A stretch of 64,000 nt of DNA from Bog-473 sp963725895. Lineage in GTDB: Bacteria; Actinomycetota; Acidimicrobiia; Acidimicrobiales; RAAP-2. The stretch is from assembly GCA_963725895.1 (NCBI GenBank), contig CAVSAJ010000001.1:1364001-1428000 (forward strand), given 5' to 3'. Shown here in pieces: positions 56,949-64,000 of the stretch. The notes under the pieces are model-generated. The model saw only the letters and a program-made list of their open reading frames with translations. It did not search any database and was not told the origin of the DNA. Numbering within the stretch: the first letter of the stretch is position 1; each line of letters opens with the position of its first letter. A program made the position numbers and the translations under genes.

Positions 56949-57679
56949 AGGCCGGCGGCCGAACGCACCGAACGGATGCGCCGGTCGAGGTGGACCTCCA
57001 TGGCCTCGGTGGCCAACTCGGCGGCCTCGTCCGCTCCGGCGGGCGGCGGCCCCCGCAACACCGATGCCAGGTCGCCCCCGAGGATGCGCCGCAGGAGGGC
57101 GAGCGCGGCCGCGCTCATGTGACGGCCACTGCGATGCGCCCGGCACAGCGTCCCCCCCGCCGCGAGATCGAAGGCCACGAGCTCCACCACGCCGTCGGGC
57201 TCGCCGCAGGCGGCACACGCATCGAGCACCGGACCGGCGCCCTCGAGGACGAGCGCCTTCAAGAAGAACGCCGGCGCGAGCAACGTGGGGTCGGAGCGGT
57301 CGTCAGCCAGGGCGCGCAGCGCGCCAACCAGCATCGAGTAGAGCTGCGGATCCGGATGGCGCTCCTGGGCCATCTGGTCGGTCACCTCGAGCAGCGCCAT
57401 GCCGCGCGGCACGCGGCCGAGGTCCTCGCGCACGGCGCGGAAGGCGTCGACGACCTCGGCCTGATTCACGATGTCGAGGTCGCTCCTCCCCTGCCACAAC
57501 AAGAGGTCGACGTGGGTGAGCGGCTCGAGCCGTCCCCCGAACTTGGAGGTGGTCTTGCGCACGCCTTTGGCGACGGCGCGCACCTTGCCGTGGCGCTCAG
57601 TCATGAAGACGACGATGCGGTCGGCCTCGCCCAGGCGGTAGCTGCGCAGGACGACGCCCGTGTCGCGAAAGAGGCTCAT
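56945..57679 (-). CDS. recO: DNA repair protein RecO
   Basis: 244 residues: SLFRDTGVVLRSYRLGEADR with an OB-fold, then VRAVAKGVRKTTSKFGGRLE (basic DNA-binding loop), then a helical domain with a zinc site CAACGEPDG ... GGTLCRAHRSG. RecO helps load RecA at gapped DNA in the RecFOR route. Its ATG overlaps the upstream gene stop, and its own stop overlaps the hemW TTG. Confidence 0.92.
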   Translation of the reverse strand: MSLFRDTGVVLRSYRLGEADRIVVFMTERHGKVRAVAKGVRKTTSKFGGRLEPLTHVDLLLWQGRSDLDIVNQAEVVDAFRAVREDLGRVPRGMALLEVTDQMAQERHPDPQLYSMLVGALRALADDRSDPTLLAPAFFLKALVLEGAGPVLDACAACGEPDGVVELVAFDLAAGGTLCRAHRSGRHMSAAALALLRRILGGDLASVLRGPPPAGADEAAELATEAMEVHLDRRIRSVRSAAGL

Positions 57680-58026
57680 GCGCCGGCGCCGGTGCGGCGT
57701 GAAGGTTGCTCTGGCGCGCGGTGCGCGGGGTCGAGCGGGCAGAAGCGCTCACCGCGGCGCGCTGCCTCTGCTGTGGCCCGCCGCACGTCCGCGGCCATGT
57801 CGGCCGCCCGGTCGTGCGCTTCCTGGGCCGGGCGCGTGCGCTCCTGGGTGGCGGCGTAGGGCGAGCGCCGCCCGTAGAGCAGGCTGCCCGCACCGATGAG
57901 CACCGCCATCGTCACCAGCACGATGACGACACTGCCCAGGCCGTAGGGGCCGGCGAGGAGGACGACGACGACGAAGGTGGTGAGCAGGGCGATCCCGGCC
58001 GCCACGGCGATCCGGCTGAAGGTCAT
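57676..58026 (-). CDS. Small membrane protein between uppS and recO
   Basis: 116 residues from ATG 58026, with a G-run before it. Two hydrophobic segments (IAVAAGIALLTTFVVVVLLA, SVVIVLVTMAVLIGAGSLLY) precede a charged tail (QERTRPAQEAHDRAADMAAD) with an FCPLDP motif. Not assigned to a family. It is translationally coupled to recO by an ATGA overlap. Confidence 0.6.
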   Translation of the reverse strand: MTFSRIAVAAGIALLTTFVVVVLLAGPYGLGSVVIVLVTMAVLIGAGSLLYGRRSPYAATQERTRPAQEAHDRAADMAADVRRATAEAARRGERFCPLDPAHRAPEQPSRRTGAGA

Positions 58027-58099
58027 AGGACCCCCCATTCTCGCGCCCCGGGCTTCCGGCAATCGCGTCGTGGGCTCCGGGTGGTCTTCGCCCCCGGCT

Positions 58100-58858
58100 T
58101 CAGGAGCCGACGGCGCCGAAGCGGCGGACCCGCCGCTGGAACTCGATCACCGCCTCGTAGAGATGTCGCCGCCGCATGTCGGGCCAGAGGACATCGGGGA
58201 AGACCAGCTCGCTGTACGCGATCTCCCACAGCAAGAAGTTCGAGATGCGTGTCTCCCCCGAGGTCCGGACCACGAGATCGGGGTCGGGCATGTCGGGGAA
58301 GTACAGGTGGCGCCCGATGGCCTTCTCGTCGATCTTGTTGGCGGGAACGCCCTCCGCCACCAGGGCCCGGACGGCGTCGACGATCTCGGCGCGGCCGCCA
58401 TAGTTGAAGGCCATCGTCATGACCATGCGACTGTTGTCCTTGGTCAGCTCGATCGACTCGTCCATGCGCCTGAGCACCCGGCGCGGCACCCGCCAGTCGC
58501 GTCGGCCGGCAAAGCGGATCTGCACCCCCTTCTCGTTCAGCTCGTCGCGCCGGCGCATCAGGAGCGACTGGTTGAAGTTCATGAGATAGCGCACCTCGTC
58601 GGGCGGGCGGCGCCAATTCTCCGTCGAGAAGGCATAGAGGGTGATCCACTTGATGCCGATCTCGAGGGCGCCGTTGACCACATCGAGTAGCGCGGCCTCG
58701 CCGGCGGCGTGGCCCTCTGTCCGGGGCAGCCCCCGGGCACTGGCCCAGCGGCCGTTCCCGTCCATGACACAGCCCACGTGGACCGGGACGCGCGACAGAT
58801 CGAGCTCGGGCGGGATCGGGTCCGCTGCACCGTCGAGGTCGGATGCCGTCGAGGTCAC
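58100..58858 (-). CDS. uppS: Isoprenyl transferase (undecaprenyl diphosphate synthase-like)
   Basis: 252 residues: VPVHVGCVMDGNGRWASARG (catalytic Asp), EGHAAGEAALLDVVNGALEI, ITLYAFSTENWRRPPDEVRY, MAFNYGGRAEIVDAVRALVA and DLVVRTSGETRISNFLLWEI, with AYSELVFPDVLWPDM. It makes long-chain cis-prenyl diphosphate, the lipid carrier for peptidoglycan and other glycans. First gene of the chain running to glyS. Confidence 0.94.
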   Translation of the reverse strand: MTSTASDLDGAADPIPPELDLSRVPVHVGCVMDGNGRWASARGLPRTEGHAAGEAALLDVVNGALEIGIKWITLYAFSTENWRRPPDEVRYLMNFNQSLLMRRRDELNEKGVQIRFAGRRDWRVPRRVLRRMDESIELTKDNSRMVMTMAFNYGGRAEIVDAVRALVAEGVPANKIDEKAIGRHLYFPDMPDPDLVVRTSGETRISNFLLWEIAYSELVFPDVLWPDMRRRHLYEAVIEFQRRVRRFGAVGS

Positions 58859-58993
58859 ACGTCGAACCTACCCTCTCGGCGCTCTTTTCCTAGGAGGCTC
58901 CCAGTGCGCCGGGAGGGCCGCTTCGACCACAATGGCGACCTGTCGCGGCGACAGCGAGGGCGATCGCGAAGGCGAAGGCAAGGAGGGTGACAG

Positions 58994-59662
58994 ATGGCAG
59001 AGCAGGACTCGAGCGGCTTCGGGGGCGGCGAGCGCCCCGACACGACGGACATGGTCGCTGTCCACAAGGCGTTGCGGGGTGCGCTGGGCGCAGGCCCCCA
59101 ACGGGTGCGCGACGTCGACCCCGGTGACGCCGAGCGCCGGGCACTCATCGCGGACTACTACGACAACGTCTTGTGGTTCCTCGACGTGCACCACAACGGC
59201 GAGGAGGAGCTGGTGTTCCCGCGGCTCCGTGAACGCAGTCCCGACGCGGTGGCGCTGGTCGACTCCATGGAGTCCCAGCATCATGAGGTGGTCCAGCTGT
59301 TGAAGGACGCCGGCGCGTCACGGACGGCTTGGGCAGGCGGAGACACCGGCGTCCAGGCCACCCTGGCCGAGCAGCTCCAGGCGCTCCACGATGCGACGGC
59401 GGCCCACCTCGACCAGGAGGAGGCCACCCTCCTCCCCCTGTGCGCCGACTACCTCACCGCGGAAGAGTGGGGAGGGCTGCCCGGCCATGCGCTGAGCCAG
59501 TATCGAGGCGACAAGGTCTGGCTGGTGCTCGGGCTGATCATGGAACAGCGGACCCCCGACGAGCAGGTCCACATGCTCGGAGCGATGCCACCGCCGGTGT
59601 CCCAGATGTGGAAGGACACGGGGTCCGACGCGTTCGTGAAGTTGGCTGCGGCGGTGGGATGA
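58994..59662 (+). CDS. Hemerythrin HHE domain protein
   Basis: 222 residues with the HHE pattern: DMVAVHKALRGALG, WFLDVHHNGEEELVFPRLRE, SMESQHHEVVQLLKDAG, ALHDATAAHLDQEEATLLPL. These His and Glu/Asp residues form the di-iron site. The C-terminal third has EQRTPDEQVHMLGAMPPPVS, seen in related actinobacterial proteins. Possible roles: oxygen or NO sensing, or iron handling. It is divergent from uppS. Confidence 0.87.
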   Translation: MAEQDSSGFGGGERPDTTDMVAVHKALRGALGAGPQRVRDVDPGDAERRALIADYYDNVLWFLDVHHNGEEELVFPRLRERSPDAVALVDSMESQHHEVVQLLKDAGASRTAWAGGDTGVQATLAEQLQALHDATAAHLDQEEATLLPLCADYLTAEEWGGLPGHALSQYRGDKVWLVLGLIMEQRTPDEQVHMLGAMPPPVSQMWKDTGSDAFVKLAAAVG

Positions 59663-59735
59663 GACCCGGTGTCGGCGGGGAGCCCGTTGACACCATCGTC
59701 GAACGACGCGCACCCCAGGGCTAGCGTTCGGCTCA

Positions 59736-61916
59736 ATGGTGGAGTGGGACGGGGAATTCGCCCCCGAGCCCGACGAATTCGACGAGCTCGACGTCTTCGA
59801 TGAGACCGGCGCGCCCGGCGTCAGCGGCGCCGGGGTGGATGCCCGCGACGTCCGCGAGGCCGGCGACGAGGGCGTCGAGGGCCTGGACAAGGTCACCGCG
59901 CAGATGACCGGCGGCGAGCACCGGCCCGAGCAACAAGAGATGTGCCGCGCCGTGGCCGAGGCGCTGCTCGCCGGCCGGCACCTCGTGGTGCAGGCCGGCA
60001 CCGGAACGGGCAAGTCGCTCGCGTACCTCGTCCCCGCAGTCCTCAGTGGCAAGAAAGTGGTCGTCGCCACCGCCACCAAGGCGCTCCAGGACCAGCTGGC
60101 GGACAAGGACCTGCCACTGGTCGAGTCGGGCCTCGGCCTGCCCGCCCCGCTCGACTTCACCGTGTTGAAGGGCCGCAGCAACTACATCTGCCGCCAACGA
60201 GTGGCCGAGGTGGGCTCGGGCGGGGTGCAGGCGGAACTCGGCGATCAGACGGGGGGGCGGGCCGACGAGGCCGATGCGCGGGAGGTGGCGACCGATGCTG
60301 CGGCCGTCGCCGATGCTGCGGCAACCGATGGTGACGGCGACGCCCCGCCTCCCGAGGGCCTGGTCGAGGAGGTGCGGCGGCTCATCACCTGGTCGCAGAG
60401 CACGCGCAGCGGCGACCGGGCGGATCTGAGCTTTGAGCCCTCGGACCGCGCCTGGAACATGGTGAGCGTCGGTCCCCGCGAGTGCCCAGGCGCATTCAAT
60501 TGCCCCGAGGGTGGACGCTGTTTCGCCGAAGGGGCGCGCGACCGGGCGGCAGCGGCCGACGTCGTCGTCGTGAACACCCATCTCTATGGCGCGCACCTGG
60601 CCAGCGGTGGTGCGGTGCTGCCCGAGCACGACGTGGTCGTCTTCGACGAGGCGCATCAGCTCGAAGAGGTGATGACCGCGAGCCTCGGCGTCGAGATCAC
60701 ACCGGGGCGGTTCCGCTCCCTCGTGACGGCGGCACGATCGCTGGTAGAGCAGCGCGACGCCGAACAGCTCGAGTCCCTCGGCCGCGTCGGCGACCAGCTC
60801 ACCGTGCTCCTGGCCGACCGGGTCGGTACGCGTGTCCTGGGCGACGAGGGAAGACAGGTGGCGGCCGAGGACCGCGAGCTCGCCGAGCTGCTCACGCGCG
60901 CCGCGGAGCTCACTCGTCGTGTGATCGACGCGTTGCGCCGGGGCGGCGCGCAGCGCTCGTTCCTGCCCGATGACGGCAGCGGCTCGGCGGCCGACGCCGA
61001 TCCCGACCGGTCGAGCCGCAAGACCCGCACGCTGCAGGCGGCCGCGCACCTAGCCGACGACGTGCACCGCCTGGTCACGCGTACCGACGGCGAAGTGGCC
61101 TGGGTCGACGGGACCCGACGCAACATCCGGCTGCGGCTCTCCCCCATCGACGTCGGCCCGGCGCTGGCCGGGATGCTGTGGGATGAGGTCACGTCGGTCC
61201 TCACCAGCGCGACCATCCCGCCGCGCATCGTCGAGCGGGTGGGTCTGGAGACCTTCGCGACCGAGGAGCTCAACGTCGGCAGCCCGTTCGACTACCGCTC
61301 TCATGCGCTGCTCTACGTGGCGCGGCATCTGCCCGACCGCCGCGCGGCCGGCGCAGAGGAGGCGCTTCACGAGGAGCTCGCGCTGCTCATCGAGGCTGCG
61401 GGCGGGCGCACCCTCGCCCTCTTCACCAGCCGGCGCGCCACGGAGGCGGCCGCCGAGGCGCTGGCGCCCGAGCTCCCCTACCGGCTTCTGCAGCAGGGAG
61501 ACCTGCCGAAGGGACGCCTGCTCGAGGAATTCACGCGGGACGAGACCTCCTGCCTTTTCGCCACCCTCGGTTTTTGGCAGGGGGTGGACGTCCCAGGGCG
61601 CGCACTCTCGCTCGTCACCATCGACCGGCTCCCCTTCCCCCGCCCCGACGATCCACTGCTTCAGGCTCGCCGCGACCGGGTCGGCGGCCGCGCCTTCTCC
61701 CTCGTCGACCTGCCACGGGCCGCCACGCTGCTCGCCCAGGGCGCGGGTCGACTCATCCGCACGGCCGACGACCGGGGCGTCGTCGCCGTGCTCGATCCCC
61801 GTCTCGCGACCGCCTCCTATCGCGGCGTGTTGTTGTCGACGCTGCCGCCGATGCGTCGCTCGGTGGATCGGATGGAAGTCGAGTCGTTCCTTCGAAATCA
61901 ACTCTCTCCGACGTGA
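59736..61916 (+). CDS. dinG: ATP-dependent helicase of the DinG/XPD family
   Basis: 726 residues. Walker A VVQAGTGTGKSLAYLVPA, motif Ia VVVATATKALQDQL, Walker B VVFDEAHQLEEVM, and C-terminal motifs GRTLALFTSRRATEAAAEAL, LFATLGFWQGVDVPGRALSL and LAQGAGRLIRTADDRGVVAV (motif VI). Four Cys that could bind a [4Fe-4S] cluster are in NYICRQRV, PRECPGAFNCPEGGRCFAEG. It likely unwinds DNA 5'-to-3' in repair. An acidic N-terminus of about 50 residues precedes the helicase core. Confidence 0.92.
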   Translation: MVEWDGEFAPEPDEFDELDVFDETGAPGVSGAGVDARDVREAGDEGVEGLDKVTAQMTGGEHRPEQQEMCRAVAEALLAGRHLVVQAGTGTGKSLAYLVPAVLSGKKVVVATATKALQDQLADKDLPLVESGLGLPAPLDFTVLKGRSNYICRQRVAEVGSGGVQAELGDQTGGRADEADAREVATDAAAVADAAATDGDGDAPPPEGLVEEVRRLITWSQSTRSGDRADLSFEPSDRAWNMVSVGPRECPGAFNCPEGGRCFAEGARDRAAAADVVVVNTHLYGAHLASGGAVLPEHDVVVFDEAHQLEEVMTASLGVEITPGRFRSLVTAARSLVEQRDAEQLESLGRVGDQLTVLLADRVGTRVLGDEGRQVAAEDRELAELLTRAAELTRRVIDALRRGGAQRSFLPDDGSGSAADADPDRSSRKTRTLQAAAHLADDVHRLVTRTDGEVAWVDGTRRNIRLRLSPIDVGPALAGMLWDEVTSVLTSATIPPRIVERVGLETFATEELNVGSPFDYRSHALLYVARHLPDRRAAGAEEALHEELALLIEAAGGRTLALFTSRRATEAAAEALAPELPYRLLQQGDLPKGRLLEEFTRDETSCLFATLGFWQGVDVPGRALSLVTIDRLPFPRPDDPLLQARRDRVGGRAFSLVDLPRAATLLAQGAGRLIRTADDRGVVAVLDPRLATASYRGVLLSTLPPMRRSVDRMEVESFLRNQLSPT

Positions 61917-62038
61917 CGCCGACCTCGGGCAGCGTCACCTTGCGTGTCGGCGCCGGGTCACGGTGACGTCGAGGTGATGCTGAGGTCACGCTGCTGTCTC
62001 CGGGGCCGACCCCCTTCGTAGCGAACTACGCTGCGGCG

Positions 62039-62960
62039 GTGGATAACGCCGAACTCGCGGCCCGCATCGCCTCATTCGACCGCTGGCACTATCAGTTCGA
62101 GTTCGATGGCGGCATCACGACGCCGATCTTCGACGTGAGCCACCTCAATCGCCACGAGCAACGCTACGAGTACTTCTTTACCCGACTGCTCCAGGCCACC
62201 GGCGGCTCGCTCCAAGGCCACCGCGTACTCGATCTGGGCTGCAACGCCGGGTACTGGTCTCTCAAGGCGATTGAGGCCGGTGCCGACTTCGTCCTCGGCA
62301 TCGACGGGCGTCAGATGCACGTCGATCAGTCGAACTTGGTGTTCGAGGCCAAGGGGATCGATCGGGCGCGCTACCGGTTCGAGATGGCGAACATCTTCGA
62401 ATATCAGCCAGAGCCCAGGTTCGACATCGTCCTGTGCCTTGGCTTGATGTATCACATCGCGAAACCAGTCGAGCTGTTCGAGCTCATGAGCCGTGCCGGG
62501 GGGAAGGTCATCATCATCGACACGTGGGTCTCGGCGGCCAAGTTGAGTGCGTTCGAAGTCCGTCGTGAGTCCTTGGACGAACCGCGGAACTCGGTGGAGT
62601 ACGAGCTCATCCTCATACCCACCCCGCAAGCAGTGCTCGATCTGGGCGACCAGTTCGAGTCACGTACGGTGCTGATACCTGTGAACATGACCGGGGACGG
62701 GGTGAACGACTACCTGAAGGGCCGGCGCATGGCCTTCCTCAGCGTCAAGACGTCGGCGCTCGCTGCGTTTCCGGGCGCCGTCACACTTCTGGAGCAGCTG
62801 TCGTCGACGCCCATACCGGAGTTCCAACTGGGCCCAGGAGCTCAGGGGGCGGGTGGTGTCACGACGCGGGCGCGCCGCGACTGCTGTAGGAGCTCGCCTA
62901 CGGTTTCGCAATCGCTCGCGCTTCGGGCGCGACGAGAGCAATTCCGCGCCGAAGAAATAG
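62039..62960 (+). CDS. SAM-dependent methyltransferase, one-base insertion near the 3' end
   Basis: From GTG 62039: FDRWHYQFEFDGGITTPIFD, then SAM motif HRVLDLGCNAGYWSLKAIEA, GIDGRQMHVDQSNLVFEA, FDIVLCLGLMYHIAKPVELF. The frame then runs on in Arg-rich, non-protein-like sequence to 63334, overlapping the next gene. Removing one C at 62824-62825 gives PEFNWAQELRGRVVSRRGRA and a stop at 62960, making 306 residues. The enzyme may methylate a carbohydrate or lipid (CmoB-like or sugar methylase family); not certain. Confidence 0.8.
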
Positions 62961-63054
62961 AATCACGTTCACGAGCTGACTCCATCGAGACCGCTGCAAA
63001 GAGGCCCTTTCGGCGTCATGAAGGACTGCGACGTGTGGGGTACGGTGACGCCGC

Positions 63055-64000
63055 ATGGATCGCCACTCCGGCTCCCGGGAGGCGGGCGGGCCTTTCTCGC
63101 CCCGGGATCATGCCCCGTCCTTCAGTCGGCGTGCTGTCCTGGGGATGGCGGCCGCCGGTGCAGCCGCGCTCGTCGTCCCGGGCCGCGTTGGGGCGTCAGC
63201 CTCGGCATTCGATCGTTCCGACCGGGAGCGTCGGGCCTGGCTCAGCTCCGCGTCCATCCGTCAACCCGGCTCCCTGCCCAACCCATCGGTTGCGCCCGGA
63301 ACGGAGAGCGTTCCCGAGATCAAGAACATCGTGATGGTCATGATGGAGAACCATTCCTTCGACAACATCCTCGGCATGATGGGGCGCGGGGACGGCTTCT
63401 CGCTTGGCCGCGACGGGCGGCCGTCCGTGGCGCTACCCAATGGGCACGGGGAGGTCGTCCACGCCTTCCACATGCCGAGCGAGTGCCAGACCAACGGTGT
63501 GAGCCAGAACTGGAACGTGGGCCACCGTTCCTACGACAACGGGACCAACCGGGGGTGGGTCGAAGCGTCGACGGGGGAGGCAATGGGCTACTTCCTCGGT
63601 ACCGACGTGCCGTTCACCTGGGGACTCGCCCGGACGTTCCCGATCGCCGACCGGTGGTTTTGTTCGGCGATGTGCCAGACCGACCCCAACCGGCGCTATC
63701 TCTTCGCGGGAACGTCGCTCGGTCTCATCAACGACAGCTTTCCCACGGAACTCCCACCCAACGGGACGATCTTCGACTCCTTGAACAAATACGGCATTAC
63801 CTGGAAGGACTACTACTCCGACGCACCGACCGCCCTCGTCTGGATCGGCCTCGGGGGCAAGCCGTCCATTACCGACAAATTTGTGAAGATGGACGAGTTC
63901 TTCGAGGACGCGGCAGCGGGCACGCTTCCCCAATTCTCGATGCTCGACCCCAACTACAGCATCCAGTCCGAGGAGAACCCGCAAGACATCCAATACGGTG
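63055..64000 (+). CDS. Tat-exported phosphoesterase (phospholipase C / acid phosphatase family), partial
   Basis: Open to the window end (315 residues seen). A twin-arginine signal is evident: FSRRAVLGMAAAGAAALVVP. The catalytic domain starts KNIVMVMMENHSFDNILGMM (the metal/nucleophile region of the PF04185 phosphoesterase family) and continues ADRWFCSAMCQTDPNRRYLF and QFSMLDPNYSIQSEEN. Such enzymes hydrolyse phosphate esters such as phosphatidylcholine outside the cell. A large overlap with an alternative reading of the preceding methyltransferase is resolved by the frameshift described there. Confidence 0.88.
   Translation, partial: MDRHSGSREAGGPFSPRDHAPSFSRRAVLGMAAAGAAALVVPGRVGASASAFDRSDRERRAWLSSASIRQPGSLPNPSVAPGTESVPEIKNIVMVMMENHSFDNILGMMGRGDGFSLGRDGRPSVALPNGHGEVVHAFHMPSECQTNGVSQNWNVGHRSYDNGTNRGWVEASTGEAMGYFLGTDVPFTWGLARTFPIADRWFCSAMCQTDPNRRYLFAGTSLGLINDSFPTELPPNGTIFDSLNKYGITWKDYYSDAPTALVWIGLGGKPSITDKFVKMDEFFEDAAAGTLPQFSMLDPNYSIQSEENPQDIQYG

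Noticed and set aside
62825..63334. Long C-terminal extension of the methyltransferase overlapping the phosphoesterase
   Set aside because: The extension is low-complexity Arg/Ser/Pro sequence; a one-base correction gives a natural end at 62960 and leaves the Tat signal of the next gene free.

Overview
This 64 kb window looks like a chromosome segment of a high-GC Gram-positive bacterium, most probably an actinobacterium of the Acidimicrobiia type. That is an inference from the base composition, the frequent GTG/TTG starts, the ATGA/GTGA gene overlaps, the ppdK-dnaG-rpoD and uppS-recO-hemW-glyS gene orders, and the abundance of secreted proteins with Acidimicrobiia-style repeats. No 16S gene is present, so the taxonomy is provisional.

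Layout. (1) 1-15.8 kb: the end of a sulfatase gene, then a tightly overlapping eight-gene operon (1200-10808). It encodes a Wzx-type flippase, a holo-ACP synthase, a carrier protein, an acyl-CoA dehydrogenase, an amino acid:carrier-protein ligase, a DUF1839 protein, a GH2 beta-mannosidase-like enzyme and a double alpha/beta-hydrolase. A secreted GH26-like mannanase, a hydrolase-cyclase fusion and an Ag85-like esterase follow. The operon reads as a pathway that loads an amino acid on a carrier protein, oxidises or transfers it, and handles a mannose-type glycan exported by the flippase. It is the best candidate here for an undescribed system. (2) 15.83-42.25 kb: an accessory region bounded by copies of the 3' end of tRNA-Asn. 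The intact tRNA is at 42221-42292 (minus strand), next to a frameshifted tyrosine integrase and an excisionase-like gene. Two exact 3'-end copies lie at 15830 and 20169 and a diverged one at 19062, each followed by a related end segment, so several integrative units have stacked at one tRNA. Cargo: an SCP2-like protein with a glycogen-debranching-type enzyme; a two-gene operon (HicA-like plus eRF1-like); and about 20 small enzymes, regulators and secreted proteins, several of them broken. (3) 42.4-64 kb: conserved chromosome. It holds a GH43-DUF732 fusion, an aldehyde dehydrogenase, ppdK-dnaG-rpoD, a MarR regulator divergent from a DrrAB-type ABC exporter, the uppS-(membrane protein)-recO-hemW-glyS chain, a hemerythrin, a DinG-type helicase, a methyltransferase and the start of a Tat-exported phosphoesterase.

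Quality note. Six conserved genes (the aminoacyl:carrier-protein ligase, dnaG twice, ppdK twice, hemW, and the 62 kb methyltransferase) each read correctly only if single extra G/C bases are removed. Essential genes cannot all be dead, so these are most likely base-calling or assembly errors; coordinates below span the whole gene. Frameshifts inside the accessory region (integrase, sigma factor, Nudix, small membrane protein) may be errors or real decay.
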